This document shows positions 9,105 through 15,907 of a DNA stretch of 36,430 bases, in pieces (within the stretch, counting starts at the first letter, position 1; every line of letters begins with the position of its first letter). A model generated the notes under the pieces. It saw nothing but the letters and a program-made list of their open reading frames with translations, did no database searches and was not told the origin of the DNA. Source of the stretch: Enterococcus sp. DIV0212c (lineage in GTDB: Bacteria > Bacillota > Bacilli > Lactobacillales > Enterococcaceae); assembly GCF_017377505.1 (NCBI RefSeq), contig NZ_JAFREN010000005.1, positions 1-36,430 of the forward strand, given 5' to 3'. The position numbers and the translations under genes are program-made.

Positions 9105-9134
9105 AAGCCTTTTCCAATTGGAGAAGGCTTTTTT
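9105..9134 (+). terminator. Terminator of lysA
   Basis: An 11-base stem (AAGCCTTTTCC against GGAGAAGGCTT, one G-U pair) with AATT loop and a T tail, 10 bases after the lysA stop. Confidence 0.9.
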
Positions 9135-9216
9135 CGATTGAGTACATCCATACTTTTTTTCTCAAATAGGAGTATACTTGAATAAGACATTAAATTTTAG
9201 AAATGAGGTGTTATTT

Positions 9217-10185
9217 TTGAAGTGGATTGTGGTGGTTTTGGTTATCTTATTGATTTTACTTGTTGCAGTTTCAGTTTATGCAGCAAATTTTTTCTTGAAT
9301 GTTGCTCTTTTTAGAAATAATAAATGGTATGACAAGACGGGACATAAAATGATGAACCCAGACAATTTCAATAAGGGAACCTCTCAATATGATCTTACTG
9401 AGGAAAAACAAAATCAACAAGGGGATATCTTTTGGCAGGAAAGCTTTGCTCAAGATTATTGGCTGGAGACAGCTGAGGAAAAGCTTTACAGTCGTTTGAT
9501 CATTCCACACCCTGAAAGTAAAAAGTGGGTGATTTGCGTCCATGGCTATCGTTCTTATGGTCAGCGCGATATGGCTTTTGTTGCCTCTAGGTTTTCTGAT
9601 CAACAGTACAATATTTTGATTCCAGATTTAAGAGCTCATGGAAAAAGCACAGGAAATGTCATTGGAATGGGCTGGTTAGACCGTTTGGATTTATTAAAGT
9701 GGATTCAAGAAATAATCTCAATGGAGCCGTCAGCTGAAATTATTTTATTCGGCGGATCGATGGGAGCGGCAACTGTGATGATGACAAGTGGCGAAGAATT
9801 ACCGGAAAATGTGAAAGGTCTAGTTGTGGACTGTGGCTATTCTTCTGTTTACAATGAGTTTGGGGCGATGTTACGCTCGGCTTTCAAGTTACCTGCGTTT
9901 CCTATATTAACGATTGCTGATTATTTAGCCAAAAAGAAAGTTGGTTATTCACTTAAAGAAGCTTCTTCAGTCAGTCAACTAGCCAAAAATAATTTGCCAA
10001 CTTTGTTTATTCATGGCACAGGGGATAAATTTGTTCCGCATCAAATGCTTTATGAAAATATGGAAGCCACAAACGGGGTAAAGGAAAGTTTAATTGTTGA
10101 AAAGGCGCCGCATTTATCTTCGTTTATTTATGAACCAGATCACTATTTTGGTACGGTTTTTGAATTTATTGACCGCTATTGTTAA
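9217..10185 (+). CDS. Membrane-anchored alpha/beta hydrolase (YqkD-like)
   Basis: A serine hydrolase of unknown substrate, 322 aa. A long hydrophobic stretch at residues 2-22 would anchor it with the catalytic domain outside. The triad is visible: nucleophile S181 in GGSMGA, D270 in GTGDKFVPH and H299 in KAPHLSS. CVHGYRSYG forms the oxyanion loop and DLRAHGKS is the usual post-strand motif. The reading frame is open from TTG 9178, but GAGGTG at 9205-9210 lies 6 bases before TTG 9217, which directly begins the hydrophobic anchor, so that start is chosen. It is followed after 15 bases by the EamA-type pair and may share its transcript. It could be an esterase or an acyl or peptide hydrolase; the sequence does not tell. 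Confidence 0.85.
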   Translation: MKWIVVVLVILLILLVAVSVYAANFFLNVALFRNNKWYDKTGHKMMNPDNFNKGTSQYDLTEEKQNQQGDIFWQESFAQDYWLETAEEKLYSRLIIPHPESKKWVICVHGYRSYGQRDMAFVASRFSDQQYNILIPDLRAHGKSTGNVIGMGWLDRLDLLKWIQEIISMEPSAEIILFGGSMGAATVMMTSGEELPENVKGLVVDCGYSSVYNEFGAMLRSAFKLPAFPILTIADYLAKKKVGYSLKEASSVSQLAKNNLPTLFIHGTGDKFVPHQMLYENMEATNGVKESLIVEKAPHLSSFIYEPDHYFGTVFEFIDRYC

Positions 10186-10200
10186 GAAGGGAGTACAAAT

Positions 10201-10569
10201 ATGGACGCAAAAAATAAGCAACAGAAGGTAAGTTTGGGTGTTGTATTGATTTTGATTGCTGCTACATTAAGTAGCTTAGGGCAATTGGCCTGGAAATTTG
10301 GAGCAGATGGAACGGGTAGTTATGCAATCATCTTATATATTATCGGATTTATAGCAGCAGGTGCTGGAATGTTTTTCATGATGGCAGCTTTTCGTTATGG
10401 GGAAGTATCGATTTTACAGCCAATGATGAGTTTAGGATTTGCTTTATCGATCCTTTTAGGGGCAGTGTTTTTAAATGAAAGTATCACTTGGTATAAGTTA
10501 ATAGGAACAGGTTTCATTATTGCAGGTTCAGTCCTTTTAGGTATTGAAGGAAATGAGGAAACCATATGA
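10201..10569 (+). CDS. Half-size EamA/SMR-type membrane transporter, subunit 1
   Basis: 122 aa with four predicted membrane segments (about residues 11-31, 40-62, 70-90, 96-115), the size of one EamA repeat or of a small multidrug-resistance subunit. The LNESITWYKLIGTGFIIAG segment is the typical end of an EamA repeat. It overlaps the next gene by the four bases ATGA, so the two are translationally coupled and are likely to form a heterodimer, as in ArnE/ArnF or paired SMR proteins. Substrate unknown. The alpha/beta hydrolase gene ends 15 bases upstream. Confidence 0.8.
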   Translation: MDAKNKQQKVSLGVVLILIAATLSSLGQLAWKFGADGTGSYAIILYIIGFIAAGAGMFFMMAAFRYGEVSILQPMMSLGFALSILLGAVFLNESITWYKLIGTGFIIAGSVLLGIEGNEETI

Positions 10570-10913
10570 CCAATTACGTGACGATTGTGCTGATTCTCGT
10601 TGTTACGACATTTTCTGGTAGCGCAGGTGCGTTGGCATTAAAAAAGGGCATGAATGATCTTCCGCAATTAAGTCTTAAACTTGTATTGACCAATGGTTGG
10701 ATTTATTTAGGTTCGTTTTTGTATATCTTAAGTGCGGTGACAAATATTGCTTTATTAAAACTTTTAGATTATTCAATCGCTTTTCCAATGACTTCCTTGA
10801 CCTATGTTTGGACAGTTATCATTTCTTATTTTATTTTCAAAGAAAAGCTGAGTGTTCGTAAAGTTTTAGCAGTTATGTTGATAATTGTAGGTGTTTTTAT
10901 TATTAGCCAATGA
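10566..10913 (+). CDS. Half-size EamA/SMR-type membrane transporter, subunit 2
   Basis: 115 aa with four predicted membrane segments, starting at the ATG that overlaps the stop of subunit 1. It ends with the EamA-like FKEKLSVRKVLAVMLIIVGVF. The two subunits are clearly different in sequence, which argues against a simple homodimer. In paired SMR transporters the two partners insert in opposite orientation; the basic residues in this protein (KK near residue 27, K-E-K near 93) could be used to predict that. Substrate unknown. Confidence 0.8.
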   Translation: MTNYVTIVLILVVTTFSGSAGALALKKGMNDLPQLSLKLVLTNGWIYLGSFLYILSAVTNIALLKLLDYSIAFPMTSLTYVWTVIISYFIFKEKLSVRKVLAVMLIIVGVFIISQ

Positions 10914-11021
10914 AATTAGACTTTAAATGCGTGTGTTTAAGTAATATCTATTTAAGCTTGTTACTGGCAATGAACTACTTCTAGTTGTAAGATAGAAATA
11001 TAAACAACAGGAGGGGTTAAT

Positions 11022-11132
11022 ATGACCGTCAAATCAAAAGGAATCGATAAAATCAAATTATTGCAGGCCGTAACCACAATTGTTACGGGAATTATCATGC
11101 TAAATGCGGTATTGAAAAAAAATAAAAAATAA
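11022..11132 (+). CDS. 36-aa single-span membrane peptide, unknown function
   Basis: This short gene has a very strong ribosome site (AGGAGGGG, 6 bases before the ATG) and ends just before a clear terminator, which supports real expression. The peptide is basic at both ends (first 12 residues and last six, KKNKK) with a hydrophobic core at about residues 13-31 (VTTIVTGIIMLNAV), fitting one membrane span. No family is recognised. Size and charge would also allow a type I toxin-like or holin-like peptide, but no antisense RNA gene is evident and it lacks the acidic tail of Fst-type toxins. The preceding 108 bases show no clear promoter. Confidence 0.6.
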   Translation: MTVKSKGIDKIKLLQAVTTIVTGIIMLNAVLKKNKK

Positions 11133-11144
11133 CATGTATTAGTT

Positions 11145-11189
11145 CGAAAATTACTGATAATACTTCAGTGATTTTCGGCTTATTTTTTT
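11145..11189 (+). terminator. Terminator after the 36-aa peptide gene
   Basis: A 13-base stem (CGAAAATTACTGA with TCAGTGATTTTCG, one mismatch) and a run of T. Confidence 0.85.
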
Positions 11190-11249
11190 GTTTAATAAAA
11201 AAATAGTAAGTTGGGAGAATAATGAAAAGTTGAAATACATAAAACCTTC

Positions 11250-11255
11250 TATAAT
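11250..11255 (+). promoter_or_regulatory. -10 element of the lipoprotein pair
   Basis: TATAAT 34 bases before the micro-lipoprotein start. TTGAAA at 11230 is only 14 bases away, so the -35 is uncertain. Confidence 0.4.
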
Positions 11256-11289
11256 TAAATAAAATTGATTATAAGAGGAGTGAAATTAA

Positions 11290-11370
11290 ATGAATAAAAA
11301 ATTGAAAATCGTCTTGTTTTTTGTAGCAATGTTAGTTATTTTGTCAGGCTGTGTTATTGTTCGCATGTAG
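11290..11370 (+). CDS. 26-aa micro-lipoprotein / possible signal-peptide-derived peptide precursor
   Basis: A short frame with a good ribosome site (AGAGGAG, 10 bases upstream). It has a basic start (KKLK), a hydrophobic core and a lipobox LSG-C21, after which only six residues remain (CVIVRM). Almost the whole product is therefore a lipoprotein signal peptide. In E. faecalis, conjugation pheromones such as cPD1 and cAD1 are octapeptides cut from lipoprotein signal peptides just before the lipobox Cys. The equivalent octapeptide here would be AMLVILSG. That is analogy only. It is followed after 12 bases by a second lipoprotein gene with its own AGGAGG. It could also be the stub of a duplicated lipoprotein gene. 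Confidence 0.55.
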   Translation: MNKKLKIVLFFVAMLVILSGCVIVRM

Positions 11371-11382
11371 AGGAGGGAAACG

Positions 11383-11835
11383 ATGAAAAGAAATGTACTA
11401 TTAGTCATTTTTTGCTTATTTTTATTATCGGGTTGTAAAATCGAGTGCAATAGTCCGCAAAGTGCTCGAGATGATAATTATGGTGTGAATCCTGGAAGTA
11501 GTTCAGAAAGTAGTTATAGTGACGATGAAAGCAACGGAGATGATAAAACTAGCGGTACATTACTATCAAAAACAGGTTCAGGCGATGAAGTCATTACGAA
11601 TTTAGCTTTTAAAAAAGGACCAGTAGTGATTAAGCTCACACATGATGGCTTGGCGAAATTTACTGTAAAAATGTTGGATAGTAATGGAGAGGTTGTAGCA
11701 ATTTTAGTTGATAAAACGGGTAAATATTCAGGTAAAGTTGTCGTACAGATTCCTAAAGATGCGGATAATTATATCATAGCAATCACCGCAGATGGAGCGT
11801 GGAAAGTCGAATCTTCAAAAGCTGATGTCTACTAA
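11383..11835 (+). CDS. Lipoprotein with Ser/Asp-rich linker and beta-sandwich-like domain
   Basis: 150 aa. Signal peptide with lipobox LLSGC (Cys at residue 18), a low-complexity linker rich in Ser, Asp and Glu (about residues 40-62), then a roughly 85-residue domain from GTLLSKTGSGDEVI to the end. The alternating hydrophobic pattern and glycines of this domain suggest an all-beta fold like those in other uncharacterised Firmicute surface lipoproteins. No catalytic motif is seen. It is expected to be attached to the outer face of the membrane. It forms an operon with the 26-aa micro-lipoprotein. Confidence 0.75.
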   Translation: MKRNVLLVIFCLFLLSGCKIECNSPQSARDDNYGVNPGSSSESSYSDDESNGDDKTSGTLLSKTGSGDEVITNLAFKKGPVVIKLTHDGLAKFTVKMLDSNGEVVAILVDKTGKYSGKVVVQIPKDADNYIIAITADGAWKVESSKADVY

Positions 11836-11910
11836 AACTAGCGTAACCAGAATGACCTTAATGTTGTCTAAAACATGGAAGAATTGAATTATATTCATAA
11901 GGTAAACAAA

Positions 11911-11949
11911 ACTGCCATGGCAGTAATTTCAGTAACTTCAAAAGTTACT
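11911..11949. repeat. Two adjacent perfect inverted repeats
   Basis: ACTGCCATGGCAGT (11911-11924) is a 14-base perfect palindrome. AGTAACTT-CAA-AAGTTACT (11931-11949) is an 8-base perfect dyad. Neither has a T tail. The motif AGTAAC/GTTACT recurs in the terminator just downstream and in TTAGTTACTAA at 12030-12040. Confidence 0.7.
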
Positions 11950-11990
11950 TATTCTTTAAATAATCTAGGATCCAATGATTTTAAAGTAGC

Positions 11991-12031
11991 AAAAAAGGAG
12001 TAACTGCAAACATAGCGGTTACTCCTTTTTT
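11991..12031. terminator. Bidirectional terminator between lipoprotein gene and sufT
   Basis: AAAAAAGGAGTAACTGC pairs with GCGGTTACTCCTTTTTT; A and T tracts on both sides serve the convergent genes. Confidence 0.9.
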
Positions 12032-12054
12032 AGTTACTAATTTAAGTGTTAACT

Positions 12055-12396
12055 TTAACGAATACCCAAAGCAATCCGAGCATAACGGGACATTTTATCA
12101 GTCGTCCAAGCTGGATACCAGACAAGTTTTACTTCTGGATTTTTTACTTCAGGAATTTCTTTTAGCGCTTCATGGATTTGTTCAGTCAGAACATCAGCTA
12201 ACGGACAGCCCATGGTTGTTAACGTCATTTTGATTACAGTGTCACCATTTTGTGCAAATTCAACTTCATAAATCAATCCCAAGTTAACGATATCAATTCC
12301 AAGTTCAGGATCAATCACAGTTTCTAACGCGGTTAAAATCTGTTCTTTAATGTCCTCAACCTCTTCGGCAGACCACTCTTGATTTGTTTCAGTCAT
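12055..12396 (-). CDS. MIP18/DUF59 family Fe-S assembly protein (SufT-like)
   Basis: 113 aa, single domain. VIDPELGIDIVNLGLIY is the family signature and TTMGCPLAD holds the conserved Cys. Members (SufT, PaaD-like) help to mature iron-sulfur proteins; in Firmicutes the stand-alone form is usually annotated as a metal-sulfur cluster biosynthesis protein. Ribosome site AAGGAG lies 7 bases before the ATG. It is convergent with the lipoprotein gene and has no Suf genes beside it, so assignment rests on the domain alone. Confidence 0.88.
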   Translation of the reverse strand: MTETNQEWSAEEVEDIKEQILTALETVIDPELGIDIVNLGLIYEVEFAQNGDTVIKMTLTTMGCPLADVLTEQIHEALKEIPEVKNPEVKLVWYPAWTTDKMSRYARIALGIR

Positions 12397-12556
12397 TGTA
12401 TCTACTCCTTTTTATTGTTCGTCCGATGCTCTTTGCTTTCAGAAGAATAAATTAGCAAATATAACAGGACTCTTGACAGTTCGTTCTGTACATATGATAC
12501 CTTTTTTTAAATACTTTGTAAATGAGAATCTTTTTCAATAAGCGTAAGGCAGTCAG

Positions 12557-13123
12557 CTAAAACTGCAACGTAAATAGCAACAATTCGTTTTCAGTTGCAT
12601 TAATAATATTATGTTGAGTAAAAGCTTCTAAAAAAATAGCATCGCCTTCATGTAAAATCAATATCTCGTCTTTCAGCTCAATGGTTGCTTCACCTTTGAT
12701 AACGTAATTTATTTCACAAAGATTATGAGCAATTTTTCTACCGCTGGATGATGCTTGTGCATCAATATAAATTTTTGAAATAACCATGTTATTTGTATGT
12801 ACGGGTAAATTGAACAGAGTATCATAATAAGTAGAATTCGTTTGCCAAGGGTTATAAATTGTGCCAGAAGAGTTTCGAATTACTTTATAACCATGTTCTG
12901 AGGTTTCATCATCCTGAATAACTTGAGGTGCTTCATTCGCTAAAAGTGAAGCTACAGTGACGTCTAATGTATCAGCAATTTTTCTCAATGCTTCTAGAGA
13001 AGGGCGATTAGTCCCACGTTCGATTTGCGACAAGAAACTAGCGGAGTATCCTGTTTTTTCTCCTAATTCAGTTAAGGTGATCTTTTTTTCTTTCCGTAAA
13101 TTTTTTATTTTTCTAAATTCCAT
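12557..13123 (-). CDS. XRE-cupin transcriptional regulator
   Basis: 188 aa. Residues about 5-60 are an XRE helix-turn-helix (TLTELGEKTGYSASFLSQIE), and the C-terminal 70 residues form a cupin (NYVIKGEATIEL and LHEGDAIFLEA), the usual ligand-sensing part in regulators of amino-acid or peptide catabolism. The frame is open from ATG 13162, but the promoter found here would start transcription near 13156, and GGACGG precedes ATG 13123 by 6 bases, so the shorter form is chosen. It is divergent from the epimerase/transglutaminase/OppA operon and a TTGTAACRAAT motif lies in both promoters, so local control and autoregulation are likely. Confidence 0.88.
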   Translation of the reverse strand: MEFRKIKNLRKEKKITLTELGEKTGYSASFLSQIERGTNRPSLEALRKIADTLDVTVASLLANEAPQVIQDDETSEHGYKVIRNSSGTIYNPWQTNSTYYDTLFNLPVHTNNMVISKIYIDAQASSSGRKIAHNLCEINYVIKGEATIELKDEILILHEGDAIFLEAFTQHNIINATENELLLFTLQF

Positions 13124-13162
13124 TGACAGCCGTCCTTTGTTTAGAGTCCTTTTTTCATTCAT

Positions 13163-13191
13163 ATTATCTCGAATTCGTTACAAAATTACAA
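13163..13191 (-). promoter_or_regulatory. SigA promoter of the XRE-cupin regulator
   Basis: On the minus strand TTGTAA (13191-13186), 17 bases, GATAAT (13168-13163). The repeated motif ATTTTGTAACGAAT lies within the spacer. Confidence 0.65.
13173..13186 (-). promoter_or_regulatory. Candidate XRE-cupin operator, copy 1
   Basis: Minus strand ATTTTGTAACGAAT, in the spacer of the regulator's own promoter. It matches copy 2 at 11 of 14 positions, in the opposite orientation. Confidence 0.5.
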
Positions 13192-13264
13192 GCACTTGGA
13201 TTACGATTAAAAAAAACACATCTAAATCTCATTATTATATTGACATTTCCATAGAGTAAACTTA

Positions 13265-13278
13265 AAATTGTAACAAAT
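13265..13278 (+). promoter_or_regulatory. Candidate XRE-cupin operator, copy 2
   Basis: Plus strand AAATTGTAACAAAT, covering the -35 region expected for the extended -10 element at 13292-13300. Confidence 0.5.
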
Positions 13279-13291
13279 AATTCAATTTTTG

Positions 13292-13300
13292 TGGTAAAAT
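13292..13300 (+). promoter_or_regulatory. Extended -10 candidate promoter of the epimerase operon
   Basis: TGGTAAAAT (TG-N-TAAAAT), 122 bases before the epimerase start. There is no good -35, which fits extended -10 promoters. A second AT-rich candidate lies near 13333-13355, so the choice is uncertain. Confidence 0.4.
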
Positions 13301-13422
13301 TTAATTCAAAATTAAAAAAAGAATGTTTATTATTGCGTTTAGATTGATATATTATTATTGGTAGTAAGTCATAGCGTAGAAATACGCACTAATTTAAAGC
13401 AAACAATACTGGGGGAAATCAA

Positions 13423-14487
13423 GTGAAAATAACAAAAATAAGTGTAGCGCCAAAGGCTGTAAAGTTAAAAGAACCAATCACAATATCACTTGGCACGATT
13501 GAACATTCAATGAGTGCTATTGTTGAAATAGAAACGGATGAAGGAATCATTGGTTACGGCGAAGGGTCACCGGGCATTTTGATTACAGGTGAAACTTTAA
13601 AAGGAACGACAGAGTGTATTCAACTATTTGAAAAGCAATTACTGGGAATCGATCCATTAGACATAGAAAAAGTTCATAGCATCATGAATTCTGTTGCAGC
13701 ACTTGCTCCATCCGCTAAGACGGCAATCGATATTGCTTGTTATGATTTATTTGGGAAAAAAGCCAATTTACCTGTATATAAACTTTTAGGTGGCTTTGAT
13801 TCTTGTGTTAAGACAGATATGACAGTGGGGATTGATACGACTGAAAGAATGGTCGAAAAAGCGAAATTAGCAGTTTTACAAGGTTTTGATACATTGAAAA
13901 TAAAAGTGGGAACAGGTTTTGAAGCCGATGTTGCTCGGATCAAAGCGATAAGAGAGGCTGTTGGCAGTCAAATAAGTTTACGTTTAGATGCCAATCAAGG
14001 CTGGAAACCCAAAGAAGCAGTTAATACAATCAATCATTTAGCAGAATACAGTATCGAATTAGTAGAGCAGCCAGTTGCGTACCATGATATTGATGGTTTA
14101 GCTTTTGTCACAAACAATGTGTCAACACCAATTATGTCTGATGAAAGTTGCTTTAATTCCAAAGATGCATTGCGTTTGATCAAGGCGCGTGCTGTTGATT
14201 TCGTTAATATTAAATTGATGAAATGCGGCGGAATCCATGAAGCATTGAAAATCAATAGCATTTGTGAAGCTGCTGGTGTTGAATGTATGATCGGATGTAT
14301 GGTAGAAGAGACCAATATTGGTGTAACAGCTGCCGCACATTTAGCAGCAGCGACCAAAAATATCACTAGAGCAGATTTAGATGCAACTTTTGGTTTAAAT
14401 GAAGTCGCAATTCCAGGCGGCGTAGGATTAGAACCAACCAGTCTGATTTCATTATCCGATAAAGCTGGTTTGGGGTTAAGTAAATAG
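13423..14487 (+). CDS. L-Ala-D/L-Glu (dipeptide) epimerase, enolase superfamily
   Basis: 354 aa, muconate-lactonizing subgroup. Catalytic and metal residues are all present: K159-x-K161 (LKIKVG), D189 in DANQGW, E215 in VEQP, D240 in MSDES, K264 in NIKLMKCGG, and D318-x-D320 in RADLDATFG. The DxD pair is diagnostic for dipeptide epimerases such as B. subtilis YkfB, and these positions lie within a few residues of it. The role is to convert L-Ala-D-Glu from murein peptides to L-Ala-L-Glu in the cytoplasm. Start is GTG 13423 with GGGGGAAAT upstream. Seventeen bases separate it from the transglutaminase-like gene, with OppA next, so it is the first gene of a three-gene operon. Confidence 0.9.
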   Translation: MKITKISVAPKAVKLKEPITISLGTIEHSMSAIVEIETDEGIIGYGEGSPGILITGETLKGTTECIQLFEKQLLGIDPLDIEKVHSIMNSVAALAPSAKTAIDIACYDLFGKKANLPVYKLLGGFDSCVKTDMTVGIDTTERMVEKAKLAVLQGFDTLKIKVGTGFEADVARIKAIREAVGSQISLRLDANQGWKPKEAVNTINHLAEYSIELVEQPVAYHDIDGLAFVTNNVSTPIMSDESCFNSKDALRLIKARAVDFVNIKLMKCGGIHEALKINSICEAAGVECMIGCMVEETNIGVTAAAHLAAATKNITRADLDATFGLNEVAIPGGVGLEPTSLISLSDKAGLGLSK

Positions 14488-14504
14488 GAAAGGTGAGTGG
14501 TCAA

Positions 14505-15875
14505 ATGTATTACGATCTAAAATATATGAGTGTACCGTTACCAGAAGATGTTATCAAATTAAAAAATTATGGGGACTTTGATGGTGCTGGGAAATTGATT
14601 GAGCATCTCTTGTCGAATGAATTACCTGAAGCGTTAAGGAAACGTTTAGAAATCGAACAAGATATTATCCGGATCGTTGGGATTAATGAGTATCCATTTG
14701 CAATTGCTGAAGCAAACCAGATGATGAAAGAAACGTTTAAAGAATATCAAGAGCAAGAATTAACCGTTTTAAAAGAAACTGGCAAAGTCGACTGGCTGTA
14801 TATTGATGGAAAGGTTCATTTTCAACGTCGTTTCTTGATGAATCTGATTAAGACACAAGCCGATTATGAAGCGAGATTGATTGTTAAAGAAGACAACGAA
14901 GTAGACCGTTTGAGAAAACAAGAATTGACCCAGAACGTTCAGTTAATGAAAGAACAAGGTGGGAGAAAAGTAAAAATTCATCTAAAAACAAGTATTCAAG
15001 TGAAAAAAGAACACGAACGTCCAGGCGAGAAAGTTCGCGTATACTTGCCATTACCAAAAGAATGCAAACAAGCTTCGGATATTAAAATTTTAAAAACAAC
15101 ACCTGAAGCTACTTTTATTGCACCTGAAAAAGCAGCGCAGCGAACGGTTTATTTTGAAACGATATTAGAAGAAGATCAAGTTTTTTCAGTGGAATACAGT
15201 TTTATCAACCAAGTTGATTACGTTGAACTAGATCCAAACAAAGTGTCTGAGCTTCAACCAGAATTTGAACTAAGCGAACAACTGCCTCATATTCGTTTTA
15301 CTCCTTATTTAGAACAGTTGCTTGAAGAAATTTTAGCTGGGGAAACTAATCCAATCAAAAAAGCACGAAAAATTTATGATTTTATCACAACCAAAGTCAA
15401 TTATTCGTTCATGCGGGAATATTTCACGATTGATAATATTTCAGAGTATGCTGCAGTCAATTTAAAGGGGGATTGCGGCGTTCAAGCAATCTTGTTCATC
15501 ACTTTATGCCGAATGGCAAAAATCCCCGCAAAATGGCAGTCAGGTCTATATGTGTCACAATACTACACAGGCTGTCATGATTGGGCGCAATTTTATGTGG
15601 CGCCATATGGTTGGGTTTTCGCTGACTTATCATTTGGCGGCGGCGCACGTAGAAATGGGGATTTAGATCGTTGGAATTATTATTTCGGCAATTTAGATAT
15701 ATTCAGGATGCCAGCAAATAGTGAGATCCAAAAAGATTTCGATCCTCCAAAGCACTTTTTAAGAGCGGATCCAATCGACAATCAGCGAGGAGAATTCGAA
15801 TATGAAAACCAAGGACTTCCATATGCCTATTTAGAAGTAAAACAAGAGTTGGTTTCAATGGAGGAACTTGTGTAA
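14505..15875 (+). CDS. Cytoplasmic transglutaminase-like cysteine peptidase / amidase
   Basis: 456 aa without signal peptide or membrane segment. The C-terminal half has a complete transglutaminase-fold triad: C324 in GDCGVQ, H358 in GCHDWAQF and D374 in FADLSFG. Residues 1-230 form an alpha-helical and then beta-rich region of unknown role. The frame is open from GTG 14493; ATG 14505 is preferred because AGGTG ends 9 bases before it. In bacteria most proteins of this fold are proteases or amidases. Placed between a dipeptide epimerase and an OppA, it occupies the slot of the gamma-D-glutamyl peptidase YkfC (a different fold, NlpC/P60) in the B. subtilis ykf operon, so cleavage of murein-derived peptides is the working inference. 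Protein crosslinking is less likely for a cytoplasmic product. Confidence 0.75.
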   Translation: MYYDLKYMSVPLPEDVIKLKNYGDFDGAGKLIEHLLSNELPEALRKRLEIEQDIIRIVGINEYPFAIAEANQMMKETFKEYQEQELTVLKETGKVDWLYIDGKVHFQRRFLMNLIKTQADYEARLIVKEDNEVDRLRKQELTQNVQLMKEQGGRKVKIHLKTSIQVKKEHERPGEKVRVYLPLPKECKQASDIKILKTTPEATFIAPEKAAQRTVYFETILEEDQVFSVEYSFINQVDYVELDPNKVSELQPEFELSEQLPHIRFTPYLEQLLEEILAGETNPIKKARKIYDFITTKVNYSFMREYFTIDNISEYAAVNLKGDCGVQAILFITLCRMAKIPAKWQSGLYVSQYYTGCHDWAQFYVAPYGWVFADLSFGGGARRNGDLDRWNYYFGNLDIFRMPANSEIQKDFDPPKHFLRADPIDNQRGEFEYENQGLPYAYLEVKQELVSMEELV

Positions 15876-15907
15876 TAAATAAAAAAGAGAAGGAAAAGGT
15901 GGAACGT

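Noticed and set aside
12472..12486. ACAGTTCGTTCTGT as an SOS (LexA) box
   Set aside because: The half-sites do not fit the Gram-positive CGAAC-N4-GTTCG arrangement.
12473..12498. TTGACA followed by TATGAT on the plus strand upstream of the XRE gene end
   Set aside because: Spacing is only 14 bases and no plus-strand gene follows.
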